39,986 bases of DNA from Ureibacillus galli (GCF_014836845.1 NZ_JACSQA010000032.1:1-39986), one strand, 5' to 3'. Counted from the first letter of the stretch, positions 15,511-24,260 are shown. Translations and numbers: made by a program. Notes: generated from the letters alone by a model not told the origin.

Positions 15511-15683
15511 TATTTATCACCTACTTCTACAATTAATGGCTCTCCTATTTTATTGTTACTAGACATTAATTCCTCAACACGTTCTTTATTCGCACGACCT
15601 TTACGAGGATATTTGTGACCTACTTCGTAAATGTGATCATTATCCTGTAAATCTTTAAATTGTTTAATAACCTTATACTTCAT
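15510..15683 (-). CDS. Small head-region protein, unknown
   Basis: 57 residues: MKYKVIKQFKDLQD, then YEVGHKYPRKGRANKERVEEL and LIVEVGDK. A mini beta/alpha protein of the kind often found between the capsid and connector genes in Firmicute siphophages. GGGTGAT precedes the ATG, and the stop overlaps the connector start (TAATG). Function not established. Confidence 0.8.
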   Translation of the reverse strand: MKYKVIKQFKDLQDNDHIYEVGHKYPRKGRANKERVEELMSSNNKIGEPLIVEVGDK

Positions 15684-15699
15684 CGGTTATCACCCTTTC

Positions 15700-16899
15700 T
15701 TATGCACCTTCAACTTCTGGTGTGTAAGTTACATAGTAACCAGCTTCTGTATCAGCCACTTCAACGTCAAATCGGATAAACCCAGCTAATAATTGACCGT
15801 AAATGTTGTTATCAACCCATTTTACTGATACTTGTTTGCGGTCGAAGAATTTACAGAATGCTTTCGCGTCACCGATGAATGCGACTTTATCTCCTGCAGC
15901 TGCACCGATCATATCGTCGTCAAGTACTACGATTTCTTTACCTTTCAGACGTTTACCAGAAGCAACTGTGATATCGTCTTGTAGTAAGTAGCGACCATTA
16001 CCATCTTTCATTAAATCTAGTTCGTTAAATAGTGATTGAGATACATAGAGTTTTACTTGATAAGCTGTTTTGAAACCTGTGTTTAGAAGAGTGATAATAT
16101 CATCTAGGTTCGCGACAGTTTTTGCAGTAGCTGTTTTTAATACTGTTGAGATAGCAAAGTTACGAGTATTTAATTCTTGATCTCGAATTTCTTCATCGAT
16201 TAAACCAACGATGTCATAGTCTGCATCATCGATAACTTCTTGAGATACCGGAATATAACCGCGGTAAGTTTCAATCTCAAATAACACATTTGATAATGTT
16301 GGTTTTGCTAATTCTGGGTTAGCTTCTAATTCAGCCACAGTGTTCATTTTAGAACCAGATTTTTTGATTACTGGATATTTACCAGATGCACTCTTTACAG
16401 GAACGTGTTTAACATACTGTAATAAATCGACAGTATCTTCTACTGCTTTTTCAGGTGTTAATAATTCTTCTGGTACTAATGCGCCACCATCGACTAACTT
16501 AAAACCGTCAACCGCACGCACTTCTGTTCCTTTTGAGCGAACATATGCGTTAATAGCTGAACGTAATTCTTTTAATTCTTCTGGATTCATATTTCCTTTA
16601 CCTCCTGGCTCTTTTGAGCGACTTTTTGGTTTCTTTTGATTTGAACGTTCAAGATCTGCTTCTAACTCTTCAATTTCTTTTTCGAGTGTAGATTTTTCTT
16701 CCTCTGTTTCTTCAATTGCTTTGTCATTTTCGTTTACTTCATTTTCAATTGCAGCTAAATCTTCCTCATTTTCCACACCATCAATGGATGCAGATAGTTC
16801 ATCACGTTTGGCAAATAACGAACGTAATTTTTCCTCTACAGTTTTTAATGAACTTCGTTTTAAATTTAACTTTGCTCCGATTAATACTGGATTACCCAC
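15700..16899 (-). CDS. Major capsid protein (HK97 fold) with delta domain
   Basis: 399 residues starting at a GTG with GGAG nine bases upstream. Residues 1-110 are a charged coiled coil (delta domain scaffold) expected to be removed by the protease encoded just upstream; the cut probably falls near the basic stretch KKPKSRSKEPGGKGN. Residues 120-399 are the HK97 shell fold: GGALVPEELL, VSQEVIDDADYDIVGLIDEEI, YVSQSLFNELDLMKDGNGRYLLQ, FIGDAKAFCKFFDRKQVSV, and FDVEVADTEAGYYVTY. It assembles the icosahedral head. The start overlaps the end of the protease gene by 8 bases. Confidence 0.95.
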   Translation of the reverse strand: MGNPVLIGAKLNLKRSSLKTVEEKLRSLFAKRDELSASIDGVENEEDLAAIENEVNENDKAIEETEEEKSTLEKEIEELEADLERSNQKKPKSRSKEPGGKGNMNPEELKELRSAINAYVRSKGTEVRAVDGFKLVDGGALVPEELLTPEKAVEDTVDLLQYVKHVPVKSASGKYPVIKKSGSKMNTVAELEANPELAKPTLSNVLFEIETYRGYIPVSQEVIDDADYDIVGLIDEEIRDQELNTRNFAISTVLKTATAKTVANLDDIITLLNTGFKTAYQVKLYVSQSLFNELDLMKDGNGRYLLQDDITVASGKRLKGKEIVVLDDDMIGAAAGDKVAFIGDAKAFCKFFDRKQVSVKWVDNNIYGQLLAGFIRFDVEVADTEAGYYVTYTPEVEGA

Positions 16900-17464
16900 G
16901 TTTCATCTTCTCCTTTAGTTGAGCTTTACGTTGCTCAAGTTTTTGTTTTTTTATTGCTTCTACATCTTTTTGACGTGCTGCAATATCCGTTTGAGGATAG
17001 GCTGGAAATGCAGTGATTGAGACTTCTAACAATTCGGCTTCTAAAATACGCCATTTAACTGTGCCATCCCCACGGTCAATAGTTTCTTCACGAGTAGGAT
17101 AGAAACCAAAAGAACACCCGCGTACTTTACCTGTTTGAACTTTTCTGTATGCTGATTTTGCATTAGGGTCCTCTAAATCAATTACCGCCCTTCCCCACAA
17201 TCCTTTATTGTCAGATTTAAGTTCAAGAGTATTACTTCCCATTGAAGCAAGAACAACTCGACTATCGTGATTGTCTAAACATAAGATGTCTTTTGAGCGT
17301 AAACTTTCTTCAAATGCTCCTGGGGCAACTTCTTCATAGGCTCCCGGCCACAATTCTGTCTCTGCATTGTAAACTACAAAATAGCCTTCAATAATCGCTT
17401 CACCTTCATTTTCAGAAGCTCTCGTCTGCAATTCAGAACTAAACTGAATATGACGTTTATTCAT
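16892..17464 (-). CDS. Prohead protease (HK97 type, U35)
   Basis: Start at ATG 17464 (190 residues) after GGTGGTGAGACAG. H66 in LDNHDSRVVLAS and S118 in RGCSFGF are the catalytic pair; EGYFVVYNAET, VAPGAFEESL and EVSITAFPAYPQT complete the family pattern. It removes the capsid delta domain during maturation. Its end is rich in Lys/Gln/Arg. Overlaps the portal stop by 8 bases. Confidence 0.93.
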   Translation of the reverse strand: MNKRHIQFSSELQTRASENEGEAIIEGYFVVYNAETELWPGAYEEVAPGAFEESLRSKDILCLDNHDSRVVLASMGSNTLELKSDNKGLWGRAVIDLEDPNAKSAYRKVQTGKVRGCSFGFYPTREETIDRGDGTVKWRILEAELLEVSITAFPAYPQTDIAARQKDVEAIKKQKLEQRKAQLKEKMKRG

Positions 17465-18635
17465 CTGTCTCACCACCTTTCAATTTATTTTGTTGACCTA
17501 GCATTGTGGAAGGAATGTAATTCTCTAAGATGATTAATTCCTCCATTTCTTCATCTGGATCTAGCCAAACCCAATTACGCAATTCATTTCTTCGCATCGC
17601 ATTTCGGTCAACCATCGCTGTTCCGGCAGTAACCATTTCCGTTAAATCATAAGAGAATAAGCTTCTAGGATTCAGACGGAAATACCAACCAGGATCATAA
17701 AGCAAGTCACGTGTTAATGTTTGTGCAATACGTTGGGCAATAGACATGATACGAGTGTTGATAAAGTTGTTATACTCTTCCTTCTTAAACTCTCCTACGC
17801 CCAAGAAAAAAGCCGGTACTCCAATGAGACCAGCAACAGTTTTCTTATCAATTTCCATACCCTCTATGATTGCAATGTCCTTTAAGGATAATGGCTTGAT
17901 TTGATGTACATTGATTAAATCAGCAGGTATTACCCAAGGCTTACCACCTTCTGTTTCATCAACATACTTCGCTAAGATGTTTTCTCTACCTTCTTTACTT
18001 GCCATTTCTTCAGTCATTGCATCAACCGCAAGAATTAATGACGGCATATATTTTCCTGACATAAAGTTATTCTTAGTCTTATTTGCTTGAGATAGATTCC
18101 TTACAATATCCTTCAATGCCACACGATAACCTGTACCGCGATATGGATAGTACGGATGCGGATTTAAAACAAAATGAACAACCTCATCAGGATGATAAGT
18201 TACACCGTTGTAATCAATCGTATAACTCATTAAAGTATCGCCATCGTTATAACTAACCAAAGGCATTTGTAACGGAGTTAAATCATTAATGAGTCCCGTT
18301 TCTCTATCCACAGCGATGTGGAGGATGGAGTTGCCATCACCATCTAGTAATAGATCTCGAACGATTTTATAAAGCCATGTTTTCCTAGTCATATTCTTAC
18401 AAGGCTCTATATCAATTTTCCGCGCAAGTTGATTGCGAACACGTTTATCACCTTTTTCAGTGTTTTCAACAAGATGAATGGTCATGTTCGAAACTAAATC
18501 TGCAATTTTATCAACGGCCATCAATACATCAGGATGTTCAGAAAGCTTTATATATCCAACAGTATCAACACTACCGATTCCGACTTGTATTCCCGTTGTT
18601 GACCGTGTTTTCTTTTTTCGATTCCAAAACGCCAC
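17457..18635 (-). CDS. Portal protein (HK97 family)
   Basis: 392 residues. LSEHPDVLMAVDKIADLVSNMTIHL, LLLDGDGNSILHI, FVLNPHPYYPYRGTGY, GMEIDKKTVAGLIGVPAFFLGVGEFKKEEYNNF and NELRNWVWLDPDE are characteristic of HK97-type portals. It forms the dodecameric DNA gate and docking site of the terminase. Located between TerL and the protease as usual. Confidence 0.95.
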   Translation of the reverse strand: MAFWNRKKKTRSTTGIQVGIGSVDTVGYIKLSEHPDVLMAVDKIADLVSNMTIHLVENTEKGDKRVRNQLARKIDIEPCKNMTRKTWLYKIVRDLLLDGDGNSILHIAVDRETGLINDLTPLQMPLVSYNDGDTLMSYTIDYNGVTYHPDEVVHFVLNPHPYYPYRGTGYRVALKDIVRNLSQANKTKNNFMSGKYMPSLILAVDAMTEEMASKEGRENILAKYVDETEGGKPWVIPADLINVHQIKPLSLKDIAIIEGMEIDKKTVAGLIGVPAFFLGVGEFKKEEYNNFINTRIMSIAQRIAQTLTRDLLYDPGWYFRLNPRSLFSYDLTEMVTAGTAMVDRNAMRRNELRNWVWLDPDEEMEELIILENYIPSTMLGQQNKLKGGETDE

Positions 18636-18650
18636 TTTTCCACCCCCTTC

Positions 18651-20405
18651 CTAGTTAGCTAACCAACCTTTCGCTTCGGATACTTTCGTCATATCCTCGA
18701 GCATTTGAACTGCACCAAATACCGCAGCATCAAATAAGTCAATACGTTGTGTACCGCCATCTCCATCGACTTTTTCGTACTGAATCATATCGTCTGTTTT
18801 TTCGATAGCTCGTACATTTTGAACACAATACTCAAACGCTTGATTGTGCAAATAATAAAGGTTTCCGTTTTTCGCTTTCATTTCAATGCGACGGAAACCT
18901 TCTGATTTTTTATAGAAATATTGTGGTTGGTCTATAATTTTGAATCCTGCCTTTTTCATTCCCAAGAAAAACTCTCGACCAAATTTCTTATCGAAACCAA
19001 CCTTTTTAATTTTGAATCCCATTTGTTTCATCTTCTTAAACCAATTAATGATGTCATCATAATGGACTGTTGGTGTATTACTCATTGTAAGGACACCATC
19101 ATCTTGCCAACCAAATAACGGAATGCCATCTTCTTCTGCTTTTGCATGTGCCGCCACTATTGGGAAGAATGCATGAGTGATAACAATATCGATTTCTTTC
19201 CCTTGATAATTGTAACGACCATATAAAGCGGCAGCAGTTAAATCATGTAATTTCGATAAGTCAGCTCCACCATACCAATGGATTGGTAACTTTGCTAACT
19301 CCTCTAAACTCCAATTGTATAGCTTATCTGAATATTTAAATTCATTAATATCAAAGTAAGCCAGTAATGATGAAGTGAAAATATTTAATGTTTTATTAAA
19401 AAACTCTCCTCTTGTTTGAGGGTCATTCATCGCTAATTCTGCATCACGAATTAAATCTTCAATTTCTACTGATACTCCACAAGAAGGATTGGCCATCTCT
19501 AAAATTTTCGGATCAGTATAATCAACAACATTTCCTTTTTCGTCTTGGTCCGCTTTGCAGATGAAGATGAAGTATTCGTCATCCACAACTGATTCATTCA
19601 ACACTTTCTTACAATACTCTAACCGCATGGCTAAGAAACCATTTGGCAAATCACCGGCTGTCGAAATAGCAATCAGTAATTTATTTCGATATGCCTTTTG
19701 TGAATTTTTCATTAAAATGTATTGCTTTGCTGATTGCCATGTATGAACCTCATCCAATATTAAAAGGTTACTATTTAACGAGTCCAGACGTTTGGGGTCA
19801 TTTGCTAATGCTTGAATAAAAATAGAGCCTTCATCACTAAAATTTTTAGAGATTGAATGCTCCTGGTTGTTATCTCTTATTCGAATTGTCTTATCATTTA
19901 AACGCTCAACATTGTATTTTAAGAATCCGAATGATTCCATTGTTTGTTTTAAACTATTAGCAAGGATATATAACTTTGAACCCGACTTACGTTCCAAAAT
20001 GGACAAAGCCCAACCTAATGCTGAAGCAAAGGCAGTTTTACCATTCTTACGAGGAATCATTAATAATGACTCATGGAATCTTCTGACGTTACTATCTTTA
20101 TTGAAAAAGCCTAATAGATTCACAATCACAAATTTTTGCCAAGGTTGCAGTAATAAAGGTGTTCCTTTTAATGGATTTCCTTTTAAATCTTCTCCTTGTT
20201 GATGTGCAACTGTGTTTTCAATAAGTCCGATTACAAAATCAAACTGTTCTTGCTTAAAGTCTAAATCCGTTCTCTCTAAATCATTTAAAAATCTCTTTGC
20301 AGCAAGTCGATTTTCAACACAAGCAATCTTCCTGCCTTCCACAATTGAGAGAGCATATTCATACGCCACCTTAAAATTATCAGAAGTAATGTGCGATAAA
20401 TCCAT
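18651..20405 (-). CDS. terL: Terminase large subunit
   Basis: 584 residues. Residues 118-124 PRKNGKT form the Walker A motif and 214-221 LLILDEVH the Walker B of the packaging ATPase. The C-terminal nuclease shows [12 protein letters not shown] (first acidic residue), [11 protein letters not shown] and a late [11 protein letters not shown] acidic site. Terminase_1 family, typical of cos-type HK97-like phages. With TerS and probably the HNH protein at 21851 it cuts and packages concatemers. Confidence 0.95.
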   Translation of the reverse strand: MDLSHITSDNFKVAYEYALSIVEGRKIACVENRLAAKRFLNDLERTDLDFKQEQFDFVIGLIENTVAHQQGEDLKGNPLKGTPLLLQPWQKFVIVNLLGFFNKDSNVRRFHESLLMIPRKNGKTAFASALGWALSILERKSGSKLYILANSLKQTMESFGFLKYNVERLNDKTIRIRDNNQEHSISKNFSDEGSIFIQALANDPKRLDSLNSNLLILDEVHTWQSAKQYILMKNSQKAYRNKLLIAISTAGDLPNGFLAMRLEYCKKVLNESVVDDEYFIFICKADQDEKGNVVDYTDPKILEMANPSCGVSVEIEDLIRDAELAMNDPQTRGEFFNKTLNIFTSSLLAYFDINEFKYSDKLYNWSLEELAKLPIHWYGGADLSKLHDLTAAALYGRYNYQGKEIDIVITHAFFPIVAAHAKAEEDGIPLFGWQDDGVLTMSNTPTVHYDDIINWFKKMKQMGFKIKKVGFDKKFGREFFLGMKKAGFKIIDQPQYFYKKSEGFRRIEMKAKNGNLYYLHNQAFEYCVQNVRAIEKTDDMIQYEKVDGDGGTQRIDLFDAAVFGAVQMLEDMTKVSEAKGWLAN

Positions 20406-20410
20406 CTACA

Positions 20411-20788
20411 TCACATCTGACTTGAGAGGAACTGATCTAATGGTGACAATTTATTTTCTTTAGGTGGCTTATTGTCATTACCATCGTCATCATTATTTTT
20501 TAACGATTTAGGATTCAGACACAATCTATCTGAATAAGCTAACAAATCTTTTCTAAGATTTTCTAAGGTGGCAACAATAGCAGACTTCTTAGTACCTCCT
20601 GCAGCAGTTTCAGTTTCATACCGATACCCACTTTCTTCAAACTCTTTATTAGCTCGCAAATATTGAGAAAAAATATCCGCATAAACATCAATTAAAGGGT
20701 CATATTCAGGTTTATAAGTACCCAAATTCTTCATGTCTCGAATTGTGTTTTTTGCTATTGTTTCTTTTGTTGTAGCCTTTTTCGCCAA
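20411..20788 (-). CDS. terS: Terminase small subunit (P27 family)
   Basis: I start at TTG 20788 (125 residues, LAKKATTKE) because GAGGAGG lies 7 bases upstream; the ATG at 20806 overlaps that site. VYADIFSQYLRANKEFEESGYRYETETAAGGTKKSAIVATLENLRKDLLAYSDRLCLNPKS is typical of the P27-like small terminase. The C-terminal tail is acidic and Asn/Pro-rich. It recognises the packaging site, which probably lies just upstream (20822-20902). Confidence 0.88.
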   Translation of the reverse strand: MAKKATTKETIAKNTIRDMKNLGTYKPEYDPLIDVYADIFSQYLRANKEFEESGYRYETETAAGGTKKSAIVATLENLRKDLLAYSDRLCLNPKSLKNNDDDGNDNKPPKENKLSPLDQFLSSQM

Positions 20789-20821
20789 AGTCGTTCCTCC
20801 TCTCAAAAAAAGTTTTGTGAA

Positions 20822-20902
20822 AATTAACTCCGCGGAGGGAAAAAGTCCTCCTCCTCGGTCCTCTTTTAAAAATGTAAAAAAAGAGGTTGCCAGGGGGGTT
20901 AA
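20822..20902. other. cos: Candidate cos region
   Basis: Non-coding and locally GC-rich in an AT-rich genome. It has CCGCGG near 20830, an inverted pair GGAGG/CCTCC around 20834-20852, a C/T-rich track to 20863, then CAGGGGGG at 20891-20898. It lies between an HNH gene and terS, where cos sites of HK97-like Firmicute phages with HNH-assisted packaging lie. The exact cut positions cannot be read from sequence. Confidence 0.45.
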
Positions 20903-21598
20903 TTATATCCCACAAGCAACTTCTTTATCACCTTTCAAAGTATTACATTTCCAACATGCAAGTTTTACATTATCCCACGAATGAGAACCACCTTTACTTA
21001 ATGGTATTACATGTTCAATAGTCGGATATGTTTCACCTACAATAAAAGAATCACCATCTACTTTGTAATCGTTATAATCACATTGACAATTACATATATA
21101 ACATTTTCCATTCGCTTTACGATAAAGTTTCTCTAATGAAATAGTTGAATCAAAACTTCCATTCATTTTCATTTGTTCACTTCTAATTCTTTTCTTTACT
21201 TCTTTTCGTTTATTCTTATTACGATTCAAACATTTATCTGAACAATAACGAGGATTTCGTTTATTTGTAATAAAATACTTATCGCATTGTTTACACCGAA
21301 ATACTTTCACTTGCTTCAAACATGATGTTGGCTTAACTGCATGCTCAAGTATAGATTCTCTTAACTGTGCAACATTGACATCATATTCTTTATTTTTTCT
21401 TTCACATTGCTTGCATACTAGATTCCTTTCTTTACGAATAACCTTTCGTAAAAAACCTCCAGTACGTTCTTCTTCATTTCCACAAACCTTACACTTAACC
21501 CACATAGATTTATCAGAATGACAATACCCTCTTGAATACTCAAATCCTTCAACATTGTTGTTAAATCGTTCTGCAAAATCTTTTTCTCTTTCATTCAT
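20903..21598 (-). CDS. Free-standing HNH endonuclease with zinc fingers
   Basis: Start at ATG 21598 (231 residues). Three Cys pairs precede the nuclease: CKVCGNEE/CKQCERK, and CKQCDKYFITNKRNPRYCSDKC, a zinc finger of the type found in homing nucleases. The C-terminal HNH domain reads CYICNCQCD...TIEHVIPLSKGGSHSWDNVKLACWKCNTLKGDK, with the EHVIPL His as the probable catalytic residue. It lies between the candidate cos region and a divergent RHH gene, separated from the late genes by a terminator upstream. It is an extra nuclease, since the smaller HNH at 21851 fits the packaging role better. Homing is likely but inferred. Confidence 0.85.
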   Translation of the reverse strand: MNEREKDFAERFNNNVEGFEYSRGYCHSDKSMWVKCKVCGNEEERTGGFLRKVIRKERNLVCKQCERKNKEYDVNVAQLRESILEHAVKPTSCLKQVKVFRCKQCDKYFITNKRNPRYCSDKCLNRNKNKRKEVKKRIRSEQMKMNGSFDSTISLEKLYRKANGKCYICNCQCDYNDYKVDGDSFIVGETYPTIEHVIPLSKGGSHSWDNVKLACWKCNTLKGDKEVACGI

Positions 21599-21615
21599 TT
21601 CAACCACCACCAATG

Positions 21616-21678
21616 CAATACTTAACCATATATATTGTATCATATTGTATTGTAAGTGCAATACTTTTATTGTATTAT
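21616..21678. promoter_or_regulatory. Divergent promoter region with CAATAC/GTATTG operators
   Basis: A palindrome GTATTGTAAGTGCAATAC (21647-21664) has arms of six bases. A further CAATAC half-site lies at 21616-21621. On the plus strand TTGTAA (21650-21655) and TATTAT (21673-21678), 17 bp apart, make a promoter that the palindrome overlaps. The RHH protein encoded at 21701 is the natural candidate to bind here and repress both itself and the HNH gene. Confidence 0.6.
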
Positions 21679-21700
21679 CGTGTAAAGGAGTTGATTATTA

Positions 21701-21850
21701 ATGACAAAGAAAAGAGTTACTTTCACTTTAGATGAAACGTTAATTGAAGAACTCAAATCATTATCAGAACAAACAATGATTCCTCAAGCTAGAATCGTTG
21801 AACAAGCTATAAAAGATAAGATAGAAGAAATGAAAAAACACCGTCAATAA
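21701..21850 (+). CDS. Ribbon-helix-helix repressor, 49 residues
   Basis: KKRVTFTLDETLIEELKSLS gives the beta strand and first helix, and IPQARIVEQAIKDKIEEMKK the second helix of a MetJ/Arc-type (CopG-like) fold. AAAGGAG lies 10 bases before the ATG. It is the only plus-strand gene in this part of the window and is divergent from the HNH gene, with a palindrome between. Probably an autorepressor that also controls the nuclease. Its end overlaps a bidirectional terminator. Confidence 0.8.
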   Translation: MTKKRVTFTLDETLIEELKSLSEQTMIPQARIVEQAIKDKIEEMKKHRQ

Positions 21851-21866
21851 TTATTTTGGCGGTGTT
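21833..21866. terminator. Bidirectional terminator
   Basis: AACACCG pairs with CGGTGTT (21837-21843 with 21860-21866). The minus strand continues into a T6 run, the plus strand into a weaker CCTTTT. It separates the packaging HNH gene from the RHH/HNH island. Confidence 0.6.
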
Positions 21867-22129
21867 ACCTTTTCCCGCCAATACTCTCCTAAAGCCGTGA
21901 GAACGTCATTTGAACGGTCATGCATTGCATCATGGCACTTAGCACATAAAGATACTAGATTCCAAGATTCAAGTCTGTACTTCGGATGTGTTTCTAATGG
22001 ATTGCAATGGTGTACTGTTGTGGCTTCACGATTCTTACCGTAACGCTTGCACTCTCGACATTGGTATTCATCACGCTTGAGTACGGTAATGCGTTTACGT
22101 TTCCATGGTTTTGATTTGTAGAAATTCAT
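21851..22129 (-). CDS. HNH endonuclease associated with packaging
   Basis: 92 residues. FYKSKPWKRKRITVLKRDEYQCRECKRYGK, ATTVHHCNPLE, and WNLVSLCAKCHDAMHDR are the complete small HNH of the type found just before terS in cos phages such as HK97, where it joins TerL in cleaving cos. Here a second HNH/RHH island separates it from terS. Start overlaps the upstream stop. Confidence 0.9.
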   Translation of the reverse strand: MNFYKSKPWKRKRITVLKRDEYQCRECKRYGKNREATTVHHCNPLETHPKYRLESWNLVSLCAKCHDAMHDRSNDVLTALGEYWREKVTPPK

Positions 22130-22299
22130 TACTCACTTACCTCTGGTTGTGTTGGTAGTTCATCATCTTTAATTTTCATAGTAGTTGGACTTCCACATTT
22201 GTCACATTTGTTTTTGTACACTTTCCAATTTTCATTAGATTTTTCTTCATCTACATTAGCCAATCGATTACATAAAGTGCATCGTACTTCAAACTCCAT
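22129..22299 (-). CDS. Small zinc-ribbon protein
   Basis: About 56 residues from ATG 22299 (the ATG at 22302 is equally possible), with GGAGGG seven bases upstream. CTLCNRLAN and CDKCGSP give a four-cysteine zinc ribbon; the tail is acidic. Function not known. Confidence 0.75.
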   Translation of the reverse strand: MEFEVRCTLCNRLANVDEEKSNENWKVYKNKCDKCGSPTTMKIKDDELPTQPEVSE

Positions 22300-22318
22300 C
22301 ATTATCCCTCCACAATCA

Positions 22319-22444
22319 TTATTTGAATTCAATACTCAAAGCAACAACACCCAAGAACAATTCAAGATTAGTTCCCTCACCCCAACTAAAGCCGAGCATA
22401 AATGATTGAGGAAACAATACAAAACCAGTTACTCGTTTAATCAA
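22319..22444 (-). CDS. Small hydrophobic protein, 41 residues
   Basis: TTG start with AAGGAGG seven bases upstream. Reads IKRVTGFVLFPQSFMLG, then FSWGEGTNLELFLGVVALSIEF. Two short hydrophobic segments flank a WGEGTN turn. The strong ribosome-binding site and tight fit between neighbours support it. Function unknown. Confidence 0.65.
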   Translation of the reverse strand: MIKRVTGFVLFPQSFMLGFSWGEGTNLELFLGVVALSIEFK

Positions 22445-22445
22445 T

Positions 22446-22646
22446 TCATTTCCTCCTTATCTTTCCATTCACACGTCTATAAGTTTGTCTGTTTACACCC
22501 ATCAACTCTTTAATATCTTGTTCGCTTAAACGTTCGTATTTAGCCCTAGAAACGTTTTTCTTCTCTGGATGAACTTTCCCCTTACCTTGACTTAAAACAC
22601 CTAATTTCGCCTTTGCATCACTATCTAAGATGTGTTCAATTCGCAT
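22446..22646 (-). CDS. Hypothetical basic protein
   Basis: 66 residues, Lys/Arg-rich. YERLSEQDIKELMGVNRQTYRRVNGKIRRK looks like a helix-turn-helix end, so a role in DNA binding or late regulation is possible. GAGGTGA precedes the ATG. Confidence 0.7.
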   Translation of the reverse strand: MRIEHILDSDAKAKLGVLSQGKGKVHPEKKNVSRAKYERLSEQDIKELMGVNRQTYRRVNGKIRRK

Positions 22647-22651
22647 TCACC

Positions 22652-22786
22652 TCATCCTCTCCCGAATCGTGATAATTCGAATATGAAATAAAATACAATT
22701 AATGGTGAAAGTAAAATAATTATAGGAATTGAGATAATCATTCCGATTAATGCGAAGAATTCTTTAATGTAATCAATTGGTTTCAT
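22652..22786 (-). CDS. Small membrane protein, 44 residues
   Basis: MKPIDYIKEFFALIGM, then IISIPIILLLSPLIVFYFIFELSRF: one long or two short transmembrane helices with a basic end. GAGAGTGAGGGC precedes the ATG. Ends five bases before the start of the next gene. Function unknown. Confidence 0.65.
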   Translation of the reverse strand: MKPIDYIKEFFALIGMIISIPIIILLSPLIVFYFIFELSRFGRG

Positions 22787-22813
22787 GCCCTCACTCTCCT
22801 ATTTTTGTGCATA

Positions 22814-22843
22814 ATAAAAAGCCACTCGCTAATTGAGTGACTT
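22814..22843 (-). terminator. Terminator-like hairpin
   Basis: AAGCCACTC (22819-22827) pairs with GAGTGACTT (22835-22843) with one mismatch; TTTTTATTA follows on the minus strand. It overlaps the stop of the 22842-23087 gene. Confidence 0.65.
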
Positions 22844-23087
22844 AAATTTTCATTTTATTCAATTCATCAGTATCTGCATCATATTCGTATTGTTCAGTGA
22901 TATTATACATACCAGTTTCTACATCGAGTTCGTATTTGTTTATTATGCAACCATTAGTTAAATCGTGCGTATATAAAAAATTTTCATCTTTGGTGTATTG
23001 TTTAGCAATTTCTACTGTTTTTTCAAATGTGTTGCAGAACTTGTTAACGAATGTATTGTACCCTTCCCAAAATAGTTCGTAAAACAT
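22842..23087 (-). CDS. Hypothetical protein
   Basis: 81 residues, acidic, with aromatic N-terminus (FYELFWEGYNTFV) and a strand-rich end (YNITEQYEYDADTDELN). Flanked by terminator hairpins on both sides, so it may be a separately expressed gene. Not recognised. Confidence 0.65.
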   Translation of the reverse strand: MFYELFWEGYNTFVNKFCNTFEKTVEIAKQYTKDENFLYTHDLTNGCIINKYELDVETGMYNITEQYEYDADTDELNKMKI

Positions 23088-23135
23088 AACGCACCTCTTT
23101 CATCTACAATTAGTTAAAGTGTAACTTTGATTGAA

Positions 23136-23167
23136 AGAAAAAGCCACAGCTCAATCGAGCCATGACT
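23136..23167 (-). terminator. Terminator-like hairpin
   Basis: Minus-strand GTCATGGCTC/GAGCTGTGGC with small mismatches (23142-23167) then TTTTTC. It lies just after the stop of the 23175-23429 gene. Confidence 0.55.
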
Positions 23168-23174
23168 TATTAGA

Positions 23175-23429
23175 TTATTTAATACTCATTCTGTTCCATT
23201 TCCGAAACAGTTCTTGTTGGTAATTTTCTAATTCATTAATAACCGCTCGTCTTGCAACTTCCTCAATTTTCTCTTGTAGTTCTTCATTACAAACAATAGG
23301 AATATAAACTCCTGGCTCCACTTGTTCGCGAACTAAAATTTTCATCATGTCTCGTCTACCAATAAAACGTTGCACGAAATCTATTTGATTTAAAATTTGT
23401 ACTTCTGTTTCTGATTTATTTTTATTCAT
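23175..23429 (-). CDS. Hypothetical protein
   Basis: 84 residues. RDMMKILVREQVEPGVYIPIVC followed by a long helix (EELQEKIEEVARRAVINELENYQQELFRKW). First gene after the intergenic region below the putative late regulator. Not recognised. Confidence 0.65.
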   Translation of the reverse strand: MNKNKSETEVQILNQIDFVQRFIGRRDMMKILVREQVEPGVYIPIVCNEELQEKIEEVARRAVINELENYQQELFRKWNRMSIK

Positions 23430-23439
23430 AAATATCTAA

Positions 23440-23547
23440 TTCATCCTATCCGTTTTGCATATTGACGGATTACTATACTCTCACTATAAATGGTTTTTTC
23501 AATGGTTTCTATAATTTAATTACAACTTAACATTATATTAAGTTAAG
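23440..23547. promoter_or_regulatory. Possible late promoter region and inverted repeat
   Basis: Between the regulator block and 23429. An inverted repeat has arms CTTAAC (23526-23531) and GTTAAG (23542-23547). Downstream on the minus strand a TATAGT near 23470 could be a -10, but no good -35 is at 17 bp, which is usual for activator-dependent late promoters. Assignment rests mainly on position. Confidence 0.35.
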
Positions 23548-23726
23548 AAAGTGATTTCTGACTCTTCCATTTCAATTATCGAACTTCTTAAACTTAGCAA
23601 TCTTTCAAAATCTTCTTTTGCTTCATCGATTTCGTTGTCTCTAACTCTATCTTCAATGAGTAGTTTCAAATCGTTATATTCATCTTTTAATTTTTCTAGG
23701 TCTTTTATAAGTTGCTTTAATTTCAT
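23538..23726 (-). CDS. Small coiled-coil protein
   Basis: Start at ATG 23726 (62 residues) with AGGTGT upstream. Almost entirely charged helix (KLKQLIKDLEKLKDEYNDLK, DEAKEDFERLLSLRSSI). Overlaps no neighbour apart from the inverted repeat at its end. Function unknown. Confidence 0.65.
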   Translation of the reverse strand: MKLKQLIKDLEKLKDEYNDLKLLIEDRVRDNEIDEAKEDFERLLSLRSSIIEMEESEITFLT

Positions 23727-23742
23727 ACTTACACCTACTTTC

Positions 23743-24135
23743 TTACCCATTAACACTATGAGCATAATCAATCATCTTCATAATTTGAGCATGACGGTTG
23801 TAAATGTAATTCGGACTTTTGCCTAATTCATCAGCTATTGAAATTAGTGTTTTACCTTCCACATGCTTCATATAAAGAATCTTGTTATCCAGTCCTCTGA
23901 ATGTATTGATCAATTTCTTCATATCTTCTAAATCGTTCATCTTATGTGCTAATTCACGTTCAGCTGCTTCAATGATTTCTTCTAGTTGTGCCCCATGGCT
24001 TTCTGCTGTCAACTTAACCTTTGCTAAATCACCCGATACCCAACGTTGTAATTCTTTTTTATTTCGCTCGATATTGAATTCCAAGTCTGCAATTTCATCT
24101 TCGAGTTTTTGATAGTTTTTCAACCATTCGTACAT
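23743..24135 (-). CDS. Sigma-region-4-like late transcription regulator
   Basis: Start at ATG 24135 (130 residues) after GAAGGTG. An N-terminal coiled coil (YQKLEDEIADLEFNIERNKKEL) is followed by a region-4-type helix-turn-helix: LDNKILYMKHVEGKTLISIADELGKSPNYIYNRHAQIMKMI. Proteins of this plan (ArpU, RinA and DUF1492-like groups) activate the packaging and structural genes of Firmicute phages. It is the last recognised regulator before the late genes, as expected. Confidence 0.7.
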   Translation of the reverse strand: MYEWLKNYQKLEDEIADLEFNIERNKKELQRWVSGDLAKVKLTAESHGAQLEEIIEAAERELAHKMNDLEDMKKLINTFRGLDNKILYMKHVEGKTLISIADELGKSPNYIYNRHAQIMKMIDYAHSVNG

Positions 24136-24260
24136 TTTATCACCTTCAATTTTAAGGTATCTAACGTTCGTTTTAAGAGGTTTTAAGTTTTGAATGAACA
24201 AAATATCATTCTAGTAGTTAAAACCTCTGTATTCATTTATTTTAACGGTAATACGATGTC

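Noticed and set aside
18300-18315. Possible DnaA box (CTATCCACAG)
   Set aside because: A single imperfect match inside the portal gene, without clustering. TCCACA is common here as part of the over-represented octamer family.
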